A stretch of DNA of 64,000 nucleotides, from contig VSDK01021871.1 of the NCBI GenBank assembly GCA_009767595.1, positions 707,801 to 771,800 on the forward strand. Reading direction: 5' to 3'. A program made the position numbers and the translations under genes. This document shows, piece after piece, positions 20,361 through 31,661 of this stretch; position 1 is the stretch's first letter, and every line of letters starts with the position of its first letter. Below the pieces are notes generated by a model that did not search any database, had not been told where the DNA came from, and worked only from the letters and a program-made list of their open reading frames with translations. Origin of the DNA: Symbiodinium kawagutii. Its lineage: Eukaryota > Sar > Dinophyceae > Suessiales > Symbiodiniaceae.

Positions 20361-20896
20361 CCATCGTGGCTGCCACACGAGCTTCTCAGATAGATCGCAC
20401 CTTCGCTGCCACGGCCTTCTTTGAAGGGACCATCTCGGCCACTTTTCCTGTGATTGCCGACACCTACGATACCTTGAAGGATGTCCTGGTGGGTGCTCTA
20501 TGTGTCCACTCAAGCAGCATGGTTCTGAAGGTTCTGGGGATCACTAGCTGGCTCTACCTGGCAGCCATCCACTTTGTCTTCCTTGGCTGGTTCGCTCGGG
20601 TCAAAGGAATGGTGAGTAGAGCAGGCAATTCCTGGCGGAGCTGGTGGATCGAAAGGGTGGTGGGCGTGAAGTTCCTGTCCGAGGGCATGGCTGCCCGCTT
20701 CTTGACCGAGATGCTGGGCAGCTATGTGCCCGTCATGGTGTGTCCCACAGCCTTGAAGCCAGGTCGCCTCCAGCCAAATGCTGGGTGTTTCAACTTCCTC
20801 TATGAAATGATGGAAGCCTCCGTTGGAATCGCATATAAGCAAGTGACCCCTGTGAAGCGCTCCCTGCTGGCCATTGAGAACATCTTCCAAGGCCTA
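20361..20896 (+). CDS. Membrane-protein exon (central part of the membrane-LRR gene)
   Basis: The + frame reads AIVAATRASQIDRTFAATAF, then FEGTISATFPVIADTYDTLK, a hydrophobic stretch SWLYLAAIHFVFLGWFARV, and further AGCFNFLYEMMEASVGIAYK. At least one clear and one or two weaker membrane segments are seen. Codons are GC3-rich. The 3' end is placed at CTA|GTGGGC (20,896) because this leaves phase 0, matching the next exon; GTTCCG at 20,906 is an alternative. The start is uncertain because the upstream satellite happens to be open in the same frame; acceptor-like CAAG at 20,360 or CTCAG at 20,389 are candidates. I do not recognise the family. Confidence 0.68.
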
Positions 20897-21077
20897 GTGG
20901 GCATCGTTCCGCGGCTGCATCAAACCACTGCCACAATGTTGTGGTGCAGATGCCTAGTTCTATTTTAGGATTGTTCATGTTTGCTTTGTATTTTGCAATA
21001 TCATATATACGGAGTGATTCTAGGAACCTGAACTGGTCTAATCTGTTGATTCTGTTGGGGAAGTGTCAGCAGTCAAG

Positions 21078-21188
21078 GCCTACATCGTCATCGAGGGCGG
21101 CTCTATCTTTGTGGCGGTGCTGAACGTGGCCATCCCCATCCTACAAATCTTGCTAGCCTTTTGCCTTCACAAGCCTTTGCGCCGCCAG
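21078..21188 (+). CDS. Membrane-protein exon (short)
   Basis: After GTCAAG|G the frame reads AYIVIEGGSIFVAVLNVAIP, then ILQILLAFCLHKPLRRQ: one long membrane segment followed by a basic cytosolic stop-transfer. It ends at CGCCAG|GT, phase 0. The upstream and downstream exons both fit phase 0 here. Confidence 0.68.
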
Positions 21189-22423
21189 GTTGGACATTCA
21201 GAGCTGTTACTTGTTCAGCCTACCTTCACCTTCATCGACGCCAGATCTACTGTAGCTGTTTCAATGCGTTAGTGTTTGCAGCATTGATTGAATCTCATCA
21301 AATACCATCTCGTCTTGTCCGGCTCACTTCGTGCACATGTACTTACATCGGACTCAGGTTCATCAAGTGCATGTACTGTCATTTGTTTTTGTTGGCAACA
21401 TTGATATTTTCAAAAGTCTGTTCAGATGGTGGCGCTTCTAACCTTCTGGACTACTTAGTGTACCTTTAGATTGGTTTTAGGCCTTAATTGAAGGGTGTCT
21501 CATGGTCTTTTCACTTTCTTGGTTCTACAGTTCTACATGTGAACCTCAAATTTCAGCAGCATATCAGCAAGTCGATACATGCTTAGGTATGCATCATGAA
21601 TCTGGGATTGTCATCCACACGATTCCACACGGGAAGTATTGGGATTGTAGTGACCATTCTAGTGAACTTTGTTTGATAACTGAATGACGTTAACCAGTAA
21701 TTATTGCAAATATTGACTTTTATTGATTCTATGAAATCAGGCTCTTTGGGACATATATATTTCTTTTTCTCATTTTTCTTCGATCAGTAGAGACCGGGAC
21801 CCCTTACCAGGCAGCAATGTGCAATGTTGCAGTTTTTCCAGCATTTCTCTCTCTCCCGCTTGTTCTCCGTGGTTTTTGGTTCTGAAGGCCTCAAGTCGAT
21901 GTTGCTTCTAGGTTTCTTGACTTTGTGCATTTTGTGATTGTTTCGGCTTTTGCTTTACCAGCTTCTTTCTCTTTCTGAATTTGTTGTTTCTTTTTGGTGG
22001 CCCTTTGTCGCTTTTGTATGCTTTTGTGGCTTGATACGACCGCTATCAGCGTTGTCATTGCCACGAGATCATCATCTCATACCATGCTGATAAACACACT
22101 TGTCATCATCATGATCACCTTCGCCATCACCATCACCAATATCATCATGATCATCATCATAGCCATCAAGATCACAAGGATGACAGTGATTACGATTACG
22201 ATCCTCATCAACTCAATCATCACAACAGCTGCAAGAACGGTGAGATCACCAACTTCCCTTTCGCCCTGAAACACAAAAGTGCCAGAGTTTGTTCACTTTG
22301 GATGGTCCATTGCCTTGGTGAAATTCTCGTGGCCATGTGAAACCGCCCGCGGTTTCCCTGAACAGCCCTGACTTGTCTGCCGATTTGGGCCACTTTTCAT
22401 GTTTCCTTTCCCTTTCCCCACAG
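21189..22423 (+). other. Intron of the membrane-LRR gene
   Basis: GT at 21,189 to CCTTTCCCCACAG at 22,423, with a good polypyrimidine tract before the acceptor. It contains ATC/ATG-rich stretches at 22,080-22,230 and no coding signal. Confidence 0.6.
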
Positions 22424-23041
22424 GCGGCACCTTGGTTTGCTAAGAGGCTGAAACTTGCGTTGGAAAACGGAGACCTGGTCATGGAGAAGCAGATCAAAGA
22501 GGAAGCCTTCGAAGATGTGGGGATCTTCACCGCCGTGGCCCCGCACCTCGCGGACTACGATGGCTTCACCGAGCTGTCGTTGAATTTTGCACTTCGCCGC
22601 ATCGCCAACGAAGGTGCGGGAGAGCTGGCTGCGGGGCTCAAACATCTGCAGCAGCTGAAGTTGTTGAAACTGCGTCTGTGGGACAACTCCATCAACGACG
22701 CTGGGGCCGCGGAGCTGGCAGCGGCGCTGGGGCAGCTGCAGCAGCTGACGAAGTTGAAGCTGGAGCTGAATCGCAACAACATCGGCCACGCCGGCGCCAC
22801 GGCCTTGGCCGAGGCCGTGCGGCGCCTGCCGCGCCTGGAGGAGGTTGAGGTGAAGCTGTATGGAACCGCCCTCCACCATTCGGCCAGGGAGCTGCAGGAC
22901 GTGGAAAGGGAGCTGCGGAGCCGTGGCTGTCGGGTCAGCATCCGCTTCAATCATGTCCTCGAGGACTATGGCATAAGATGTGGGATGAGCCATGGGATGA
23001 GCCCGGCAGCTATGAGTCGTGGATCAGGAATGGTTGGTTAA
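22424..23041 (+). CDS. C-terminal exon with leucine-rich repeats (ribonuclease-inhibitor type)
   Basis: Phase-0 exon after TTTCCCCACAG. It begins AAPWFAKRLKLALENGDLVM, then gives LRR units: GFTELSLNFALRRIANEGAG, LKLLKLRLWDNSINDAGAA, LTKLKLELNRNNIGHAGATA and LEEVEVKLYGTALHHSARE. Each has the LxxLxLxxNxI core and the helical G-A-x-x-L-A pattern of the RI-like LRR class. LRRs of this kind usually bind proteins. About four repeats are too few for a free-standing solenoid, so they are likely a cytosolic or extracellular module attached to the upstream membrane segments. The frame continues to a stop at 23,039-23,041, but the last 20 codons look less typical and the true end may be a donor near 22,975. 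Confidence 0.75.
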   Translation, partial: AAPWFAKRLKLALENGDLVMEKQIKEEAFEDVGIFTAVAPHLADYDGFTELSLNFALRRIANEGAGELAAGLKHLQQLKLLKLRLWDNSINDAGAAELAAALGQLQQLTKLKLELNRNNIGHAGATALAEAVRRLPRLEEVEVKLYGTALHHSARELQDVERELRSRGCRVSIRFNHVLEDYGIRCGMSHGMSPAAMSRGSGMVG

Positions 23042-23501
23042 CTGGCGCCTGGAGCTGCAGAGCCGGAAGATTGATGTCCGCACCTCGATGCTCGTGACGC
23101 GTCAGGGCGCAACGTGGGATGAGCGAAGCGCGTGATGATCCAACATCCCAGGAGATCCAACTGTCAGAAATGAATAGAGATGATTTGATATGTTTACGAA
23201 TTAATGAGTTGCAGTTTAAGTGAAACAATCTCTCGTTGTTGTGAACATTTGCGTGCGTTTGAAACCCCATGGCCTTCCCAAGTGACTAACTGTGAAGCGA
23301 ACTGATCCCAAAAGTCATGAGATAGACCTGGTGAATCCTGGTGACATTTCAAATTATGCACACGTGTTTAGTCAATCGCGAGGCTGCAAAATCACTCTCG
23401 CCAAATCAACGTCAACATTAGCAGGACAACCCGCTGTTGTTGCTTTAAAGCCATGTGTCAACACATCCAGTTCAATTGCTTGCAATAATTTGTCACATAG
23501 G

Positions 23502-23590
23502 CGTTTCTACCCCCAAGTCATCCCATACTAATCATTTTTCAGCAATTAACCAACCATAACTTTGAGGGTCCTTTGTTGTGAGAAACCACC
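23502..23590. mobile_element. Degraded MITE-like element (GGTTTCTCA family)
   Basis: Right arm TTTGAGGGTCCTTTGTTGTG AGAAACCACC is a good family match. The presumed left arm (GCGTTTCTACCCCCAAG) is shortened. Confidence 0.4.
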
Positions 23591-24719
23591 ACATAGGAAA
23601 AACTCGATGCATCACATGTTGCCTCGACGCAGTGCAATGTAGCTCGCCGTGGCGGCAGATGCTCCACAGATCTTGGTAGATGTGGGTGGCAACATGCGCA
23701 ACGACGTGAAGATCAAGAAGTTGATCCCAATCATCACATTGAGACAAACTCTTGTCAATTTGTGTTGTTTGCGCTTGGAACCAGTGGCCTTGGAAACTGA
23801 TTTGTCATGCGTATTTGTTTTGCAATCGCATGTTGCCTTACATGTCCCTGCACGGTGCCTTGTGGCCTGGTAGCAGCAACATGGAATAGCTCCATGGCAG
23901 AATCAGAGGTTTCAACCATACACCGAATTGGTTTAAACAGTAGAAAAACCTCGCGAAACAGTCGCGCTTTGCTGTCGAGAATAAAGAAGTGCACCGCAGT
24001 GTAATTTAGATGTGGCACAAAGCCCATGATGTTCCCAGATCCTATGTCTCGCACATGCTGCAAGTGTCTTCTTTCGAACTGAGACAATTGACCAATTGAT
24101 GGTGGTTCAAAAAATGTTATGATAAGACAACCCGGACTGTTTGCTTTTGTTGGGAATGCTTTGCACACGGTTTACACTTTTTTTGTGGACGAACAAGTCT
24201 GGACGGTAATAATCAACATTGCACTGTTGACTTTTGTTGGGACTTGTTTACTGCAATTTTCAGAACATCCATCGGAAAAACGGCCCTCGGATCGCTGACT
24301 ATGGCTGGTGCTTTTGACGAAGTTGTGAGTCTCCTCTGTCGCCCAAACTATCTGGGGCAATGTGATGTTGCTACACGTCTGTAGCCTTGGTGGTATCCCC
24401 CAACCATCCATTCATGGACAAAACATGACAAAACCATTTTTGTTTGGCAGTTGTGGATGGCACTGGCTTGGATTTGGGTTGAGTTCAACAGCGCGTCGAA
24501 CAGACATGGTCAGGTGCGTCTTCCATACGCCCATGTTACTCCTCAGGCACAGCCATAAGACTGATGCGGATCATGGTGGATAGGTCGCAATGACCTGCCC
24601 GGTTGGTAGTTTGCCGCTGCAGACTTTCGCATGCTTGGCTTGCCGTTTTTCCGTGGCTTGCAGGGTCAAGTCGCAAGTCACATATCCAAAGGATTGATGC
24701 TTAATGCTGTGTCATGGAT

Positions 24720-24880
24720 CACACCATCCTCCTCATCATCATTGTCATCCTCACGATGATCAGCATCCTCCTCCTCATCATCATTGTCATATATTGTCAT
24801 CATCACGATGATCAGCATCCTCCTCCTCATCATAATTGTTGTCATCATCATCCTTGTCATAATGATCAGCATGATTATCA
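24720..24880. repeat. ATC-rich microsatellite with direct repeat
   Basis: Two copies of CACGATGATCAGCATCCTCC with TCCTCATCAT following, about 53 bp apart, embedded in TCATCATTGTCAT words. Confidence 0.7.
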
Positions 24881-25139
24881 TCTCTGTGATAAGCATTGCC
24901 AATTACTTCCGTGTCATCCTTACTCGAACCACTGGTCGCTTGGGGTTCTCGTCCCTATCTGAAGATCCATGTAACAAAAAGGCCACCGTTGGTGAGTTTG
25001 TTGATGCAGTCACTGAATCAATTCAGTTGGTGACTCCAAACAATCTCAGAATTCTGGTTGGCAACATTTGTTTGATTCAAACTTGCTCAATTGAATATTG
25101 AATGAGGAGAGTTCAACACTGAACTTTCAGAGTTTCAGC

Positions 25140-25216
25140 CACCCATCAATCAGCCATCAAGCAGCCCTTCATCAGCCATCAAGCAGCCATTCATCAGCCA
25201 TTCATCAGCCATCCAT
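25140..25216. repeat. CAGCCATCA/CAGCCATTCAT short tandem repeat
   Basis: Six to seven units of ATCAGCCATCA or its variants in tandem. Confidence 0.7.
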
Positions 25217-28200
25217 CGTGAGACATCATGGAGTTCAACACATGGATGGGCAGCCAGTGAGGCGAATTCATACGGAGACTTTCGGGGTGGGGCGACGACA
25301 CCGCTGGGGCGGTTGGGAGTTAGGAGCCCTATGAAATCTGGAATAAAGGGTTTGTATGTAGGGTTTTGCATGAATGGTGGTACCCTACTTACCATCCAAG
25401 TTCATAGCCTTTTTGGATAGGCAAACCATGAACACCAACTTTCAAATATGGATAAGACGGCAGTATGTTCATTCAGATGTTTGAGCATTCAAAACCCCAT
25501 AGGCTTGGATTCCTGCGCTTAAGCAGGCTTGTCGCATCTGTGGCATCCCCACGGGATGGTGATGATGTCACGGTGATGTCAAAAAACACTCTGGATGTTG
25601 CTACAGCTTCTGCATCGGACAATTGCTCAACGTCTTTGAATAAGGGCGCCTTGTCAAGAAGGCCATTACAATATTATGCAACTGTCAGCAATCTCAACTT
25701 TCTTATCAATAGCCACTATACACTATTGATGGTTTGGAACAGCTTCTAGGAAAAGACACGACAAGGGAAAAAGGACATTCCCATTTTATGTCTCAGAATT
25801 GGTAGATAGCAAATTATGCATAACACCACATCGAGTACACACATTATATGACATCACGACTATATACATATATTTGCGTAAATGTTATGGCAGTATTTCT
25901 GTATAATTATTCTTGTGTTTGTAGACTAAAGATATCAATCTAGAAGCTATATGAATATGTATTATTTAAATATATGTGCAGACATTTTCACGTATAAACC
26001 GATGGATGCCTTGATCTGCAGCAACTTTTTATGTTCGCAGATGGCTCGGACTCATGACAGCCCATAGTCGTTTGCTTCCGGAACCAGTGGGCAAGATGAA
26101 TCGATCCAATCGCCAGGAGACGGGGGGCAGTGAAGAACAGAGTTTCATTTTGATTGGATTCGTGAGGATTGGCAACTATTGTTCATCTTATTTAAGAAAT
26201 TAGTGATCGCAAAAATGGTTGGCTCGATTACTCTTGATTTATTATCATCGTGAGGATTGTTGACAGTTGTCATTTATTCAGGATCTCATGATGAGGATTT
26301 TTGATTATTTATTATTGCAAGTGATAAGTGATATTTGACAAATGATATTATAATAAACAATCAAAACAATCAAGTGATTATATAAGTGATTATTAAGTGA
26401 TTATTATTGTTATTATTTATTTTGATATTTGATATTGCTCAGGATCTCATGATCCCATGTGGATGGCCATCATCATCATCAGTATCATCCTAGAAGCAAT
26501 CATGCTCATTTGCAGTCCTACCAAGGCCCCCTAGCCTGCCATGTCTTGATGACCGTGTGTAACCTTAGTCTTTCTCTTGGTTCTTGTTGCTTGGTGTCAA
26601 TCATTTCTATCATATGAATGCTTGAGAAAGAGAACACATCCAAGTCCATGGTAAACATCTATTGGTTTCTAAACTTGATTGCAAACTATCCCTGTTATGA
26701 TGGCTATAGCCGTGGTTCTTGCCACTATCAATCCTCCAGACCAACCAGTAACAATCATCAAAGAATCAACCCTTGAGTTTTCCTGCAGATTTCTTATCAT
26801 GGAAACCTTCCACGATGGTTAGCAAAGATGGCAGACACCTCCGGTTGTAGGGATTGTTTCCAACCATGCTGATTGATATCCCCTCGTTAGGTCCAGCACT
26901 TGGAGGGTAGGATACAGCCAACGGTAGAGGATCCTATCAGGTGGATCCTCTATAGCCCTGGTGATTGTCACTGGTTAGAGTTCCCAGCAGTGAGAATGCT
27001 AACCGCAAAGAAGTGGGGGTATGGACATATTCTGCATTCTTTTGCCAGGGTGGGCTTAGATTTCCAGCCTCACAATTCCGAGCCTGTGTTCAGGAGCCTC
27101 ATGCTGAAAGCTTCGATGTGACCTGGTTGAGAATCTGATTAGGTGCACTCAGCAGCCGTTACTTAGTAGCTGGGCAATGATGGTCAATAAATGTCAATGT
27201 TGTTTGACAATGGTCGAGAATGGTTAATTGATGCTTGCTATGTGGTTGTTGAACCTTGATCATGGCTTAATATCTATCATTCACATGGATATGGGGCTAC
27301 CACTCACATGGTGATAGACTGCCCTCGGCCATTGGTTAGAAAGTGGAAGCATGCCAGCGACCTATTTGAATGGTATCAAGAATGATGTCGAACCACTTCT
27401 TGGGATATTGGTACTATCTAGGGTACCATTCTTGGGATGTTCGCTAGTTGAAAAACGCTAATCCCAGATGCAACCAAGTTGAAACAATATATACTTGGGT
27501 ACAAGCTACCAAGTCGCTATTGATATTTGCTAAGGGTCGGGGCTTGTGACCATCAATAGCTGCCAGTGATACTGCTGACCCTGGGGACGCTGCTTTAAAT
27601 CAGAGCCTTGCCGTCCCGTCACAGACGTACCGAGTGCTTTGGCAAAGCCAATTTCAGCAAGAATCCTGTCATCAATGGATCATCACCATCACGACACCAC
27701 TACATTATCACCACATCATCGTGTCATCATCACATCATCATTACATCATCATTACATCATCATGATATGATGATCATCATCAGTTGATTCTTTGCACTTG
27801 CTTATCATCAAACAAAGACATCGGACCCCCTGAAAAGTCTAAGGACTAAAGCCTCAGTCTTTCCCAAATTTATTACCAAATGGTTGGTTGATTGACTTGT
27901 GCAAATTTTTGCGCAACCATTATTCACCATTATAACCATTGTGAACCACTACCTTACCACGGGTTTCATGGGGGTAGTTCAACCACCAACCAGTCATGAC
28001 AATCAAGACAAACCGATCATCAGTTCATCATGACACCGTTTAGCCCCCCGAGCCAAGCCGTGTAGAGGTCGAAGATCTACAAGGCATTGGGATAGGGGGG
28101 CAAACTGCCACTTGATATGGGAAGTTCTCGGGTTGAGCCAAGGCTTAAGCCAAGGGTTGAGTTGATGTAGGTTGACCAGTTTACCTTGGTAGGTTGACTG

Positions 28201-29103
28201 GTTATGACTTGTTACGACTTGTTGGTGGTTTGATGGACATTTGTTTTTGTATTTTCCTGTGGTAACTATTGACAGGCATATTTTTCGGATGGGTCATGTT
28301 GTCAACATCAAGCAGTGGATGATGGTCCAGTATGATGCACTGGTTGATGGTTCCTGGAAGCACGTCGTGGTAGTGCCAACAACCATGATCAACAACTATT
28401 TATGAGTCATCTCAACCAGGATCAAACTGCTTCAACCTGGAGCAGATTGTATGGTTGTGCGCGTGGTAGGTCCGATTTGTTGTGATGCTGATTGATGAGG
28501 GTTGGTATGGTGGTCAATGTTTTTAAGGGTCCTGGTTCGCAACCATCAACCAAAGCTTGTCAACACCTAGGATCGAACTCGCCATAGAGGTAGGTAGTCA
28601 CAGCCTGCGAAAGCAGGGGTGAAGCAATGATTTAGGGGTACCACCAACTCAAAACGTGGCGTCACACATGTACCCCCAACAACTATCGCTGTGTTCCAGC
28701 TGACTGCACCATCATGCACATGCACACACACACGCACACCAAAAAAGATACAGTATATTTTTGATCCGTGAAGGTTGGAATATAGAATGTAGAATATACA
28801 GGAATATACCAGCGAAAATGGTTGTATCGCTTTTGCAAGATCCACAATATATTGCAGCTAGGTGTAAATACCACATATTCCAAATATGGCCCCGACATGC
28901 ACCAACGAGGTTCATTTGTTCAGAAAGTTGGGATGTGATCAGCCAGGGCCGGGTAAATTGATGTATACAAGTAGCTAGGTGCGTAGATGCAAGGTTTCAA
29001 AACAATTTGTTTAGTTCCTATTTTCTCCTTAATTGATTACTTCATATATGTGTATACAACGTACTGGAAGCAATCGAGTGATCTTAGCTTTTGAACAGAC
29101 CTG

Positions 29104-29121
29104 CCTGTGGCGGGCCACAGG
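29104..29121. other. Perfect GC-rich hairpin at the left edge of the gap
   Basis: CCTGTGGC, a GG loop and GCCACAGG form an 8-bp stem. The sequence just right of the gap contains a related inverted copy, GGGGCGGCCCACAGGC. Confidence 0.6.
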
Positions 29122-29141
29122 GCGCGACAGAGGGGCCGGGG

Positions 29142-29336
29142 NNNNNNNNNNNNNNNNNNNNNNNNNNNNNNNNNNNNNNNNNNNNNNNNNNNNNNNNNNN
29201 NNNNNNNNNNNNNNNNNNNNNNNNNNNNNNNNNNNNNNNNNNNNNNNNNNNNNNNNNNNNNNNNNNNNNNNNNNNNNNNNNNNNNNNNNNNNNNNNNNNN
29301 NNNNNNNNNNNNNNNNNNNNNNNNNNNNNNNNNNNN
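29142..29336. other. Assembly gap (195 N)
   Basis: Unsequenced bases between two GC-rich flanks that are partly inverted copies of each other. Any ORF drawn across it is unsupported. Confidence 1.
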
Positions 29337-29340
29337 CCCG

Positions 29341-29762
29341 GCCTGGGGCGGCCCACAGGCCGACGAAGAGGAGCCGTGGGAAACTACGTGTGGCAGGGTC
29401 TGCTGTTGATCGCAGTGGTGGCCTTCGGCTGTGGAAATAACATTTCCAAGCAAATCGCTGCTGCCTCGCTGTCGAAACGTGTCTTGAAGGCAATGCCCAG
29501 CCAGTCGAGTATAGCTGGAGTGTACCAAGGTCCTTCTGACCAACTGGTTCCCCGCGGCAACCAGCCCCTGTTGAGTCTATTGATCACCAGAACAGCAACG
29601 ATTATAGCGCCTGTGATGTTTCTTCAGCGTATTCGTTGGATCGAGGTTATGCCTACATGCTGGGGCTCTCTACCGCTGTCGCTTATGTCCCGCTCTATTG
29701 GTGCCTCGGATTGCCGAGCTGCGCAATCTTCAAGAGTTTCGCCGATGTTGCCAATCTTTAGG
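29341..29762 (+). CDS. Possible exon(s) of a membrane protein right of the gap
   Basis: Two overlapping + frames are open. The first, from 29,341, reads GNYVWQGLLLIAVVAFGCGN and then KQIAAASLSKRVLKAMPS. The second is clearer from about 29,600: GYAYMLGLSTAVAYVPLYWC, then LGLPSCAIFKSFADVANL, with a stop near 29,761. Both contain hydrophobic segments and GC3-rich codons. They may be two exons in different frames or a frameshifted pseudogene. No family recognised. Confidence 0.38.
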
Positions 29763-29887
29763 ATGACAACAATACAAGTGTTGTATCAGGGGTCCCTTTA
29801 AAATAAAGTATAGGCATGAGTCGGTACAAGTATATATATATATATACCTAGAGCTTCACAATGTGCAAATTTCTGTACTCGTTGTTT

Positions 29888-30180
29888 TTTCCGGTGATTT
29901 CCGTCCTCGTCAGGGGAAACTGTCCTTCACTGTTTTGCATTAGCTGTCAACTGTTTCAATCTCAAGCGTTCTTGGATGGATCCCTAATTGTTGCATCCCT
30001 GCCCGCTCATTTCCGTCCTTTTCCCGTGGATTTCCGTCCTTTTCCCACGTATTTCCGTCCGGGTGTTTTGAGATCAGGAAAGCCAAAATTGCAATCCCGA
30101 TGATTGAGGGACCCTGATTCTTCAAATCTCTTCGTCTTGAAATTTCCGTCCTTTTCCCAAAATTCCGTCCTCAGGACAGA
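29888..30180 (+). repeat. Interspersed ATTTCCGTCC(TTTTCCC) repeat
   Basis: TTCCGTCC occurs seven times, several within the 20-bp unit ATTTCCGTCCTTTTCCC; a final inverted copy (GGACAGAAATT) creates a fold-back near 30,165-30,182. Confidence 0.7.
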
Positions 30181-30214
30181 AATTCTTTAAAGGGATGAAA
30201 TTTGATACCAAATC

Positions 30215-30372
30215 GAAGATCCAGGTATATATATATACCAGCTGCTTCGAAGTGATCATAAAACAAGGTCACTTAGTATCAAAGTGATTAGAGGTCACTT
30301 GCAGCCTCTATATCAAGACCACTGGGTCTAAGTGACTTCATTTTCAATTTGATATACCGGGGGTATATCAAA
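30215..30372. repeat. Inverted-repeat block with AAGTGACC and GATATATC motifs, first copy
   Basis: The block contains GGTATATATATATACC-like palindromes at both ends, GGTCACTTAG and GGTCACTTGC on the + strand, and TAAGTGACTTC with TTTGATATACC on the other orientation. The same words form the array at 39,262 and the inverted repeat at 47,610. Confidence 0.55.
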
Positions 30373-31104
30373 CCATGAGTGTTTATCAAAGTACATCATG
30401 AAGATTCAGGAAGGGGATGATGGGGTGATGGTATGGTGATGGCTCCGCACAAGGATCCACACAGCCATTCGGCGCAGCACCTGCGGGCTCTGTTGGCGAC
30501 GACGTGAATCAAGCACCATGAGCCTAAAACAAACTCAAATATAGGCTGAACTATAGGCCAATGAATATGCTAGTGTGTCAGATCTTCAACTTCTTTTGGA
30601 ATATCTAACTCCCTTTGCCTGTGCTGCTATGGGCGGCGCTCAAGATATCATGGATGACGATGCTGAGACTGCCAATTTGCGTCTGAAAGATCTATCCAAA
30701 GGTGGCCGGCATCTTGGTTGAACTATGTTTGTTGATGCAAGTGTTCTATGAACGCTTGAGGATAGACTAGCACCATACACCCACACCCCGTAGTAAATCA
30801 TTGCCGCTTGAGGCGTCTTCGGAAAGCAATTGAGAAATATATGCCAGATCCTGCTCTGATCAGGGAGGAGCAAGAGCTGATTCCTGGTGGTGATATTCGG
30901 ATCAGAGGGAATGGTTGGCTTCGCAAAGCCTGGTCCAAGTGTGGAGCTTCGAGGGTTCCCAGAGAAGCGGAATTTCGTAAACTGGTGGGTCATGTTGCTC
31001 ATCATCACTCCCTTTGTATCTTGGTTTCAACATCTTCCTTCAAGAAAGCGCACATACAGGCATACAACATCCGGTGGTCAACTATTGAATCCTCTAGAGC
31101 CTAG

Positions 31105-31192
31105 GTCCCAGTGACAAAGACTTCAAGGAATGGGTGCGTGAACAAGAATCCTGGCTGACTATAATCATGAAACTCAAACCCCAGCAAATTAG
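31105..31192 (+). CDS. Probable exon upstream of the acidic protein (gene A)
   Basis: Between CCTAG| and a donor-like AG|GTATTA the frame reads PSDKDFKEWVREQESWLTII, then MKLKPQQIR. It is a soluble helical sequence with good codon use. Linkage to gene A is inferred from position and strand. Confidence 0.48.
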
Positions 31193-31390
31193 GTATTATG
31201 ATTTGCCTGCAGTGAGGCGGCACGATGTCACTATGTTGTCCTTCGCGATCAAAAGATGACGCGAAGGGGGTCTTCCGCTTCTACTCTTTCGTCCAAGCCG
31301 TCCACTGAGACACTGGGTTTCATATGTGGTCGTATGTTTATATATAGGGGGTTATGCAGCACAAATGATCTGCGTTCAAAAGTTTCCAAG

Positions 31391-31458
31391 GAACCCGGAT
31401 CTACTAGAGACCCTGCCCTACGAAATCCCAGAAATGGATGATGCAGCAATGCAACTTG
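31391..31458 (+). CDS. Possible short exon of gene A
   Basis: After TTCCAAG|G the frame reads NPDLLETLPYEIPEMDDAAM before a donor-like GTGCAA. Short, hence uncertain. Confidence 0.4.
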
Positions 31459-31661
31459 GTGCAAGATCACTTTCCTGCGAGGTAGCATGTTTTTTTTCCA
31501 ACTTATCACTTTGTAATGTAAGGTCAGCTAGTGGTGCCCTTCCTGATCGCACGGGAGTTGATGGGAATGAGGATCTACTGCTGGTATGCGAAGCAATGCG
31601 CGCATTCTAGTTTACACAGACTACCAAAACATCATCCCAGCCGACGCTTTGCTTTGTGCAG

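Larger units (their letters stand above)
23042..29090. other. Long stretch without convincing genes
   Basis: AT-richer DNA with short ORFs that show no family resemblance. Simple repeats: ATC-rich runs at 24,715-24,880 (with a direct repeat of about 33 bp, CACGATGATCAGCATCCTCC) and 27,660-27,790, and CAGCCATCA repeats at 25,140-25,215. Words built on CAACCA and CCATCA are frequent. An inverted, partly deleted GGTTTCTCA-family copy lies at 23,502-23,590. No RNA gene was seen. Confidence 0.5.

Noticed and set aside
18929..20968. A 679-codon ORF read as one protein
   Set aside because: The first two thirds are 14-bp satellite that is open in all frames; only the last part, from about 20,361, is coding-like.
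26900..27121. 73-codon ORF with a fairly normal amino-acid mix
   Set aside because: No GC3 bias, no splice context and no recognisable family; probably chance.
29029..29801. ORFs spanning the N run
   Set aside because: The 195 unknown bases make any continuous reading unsupported.
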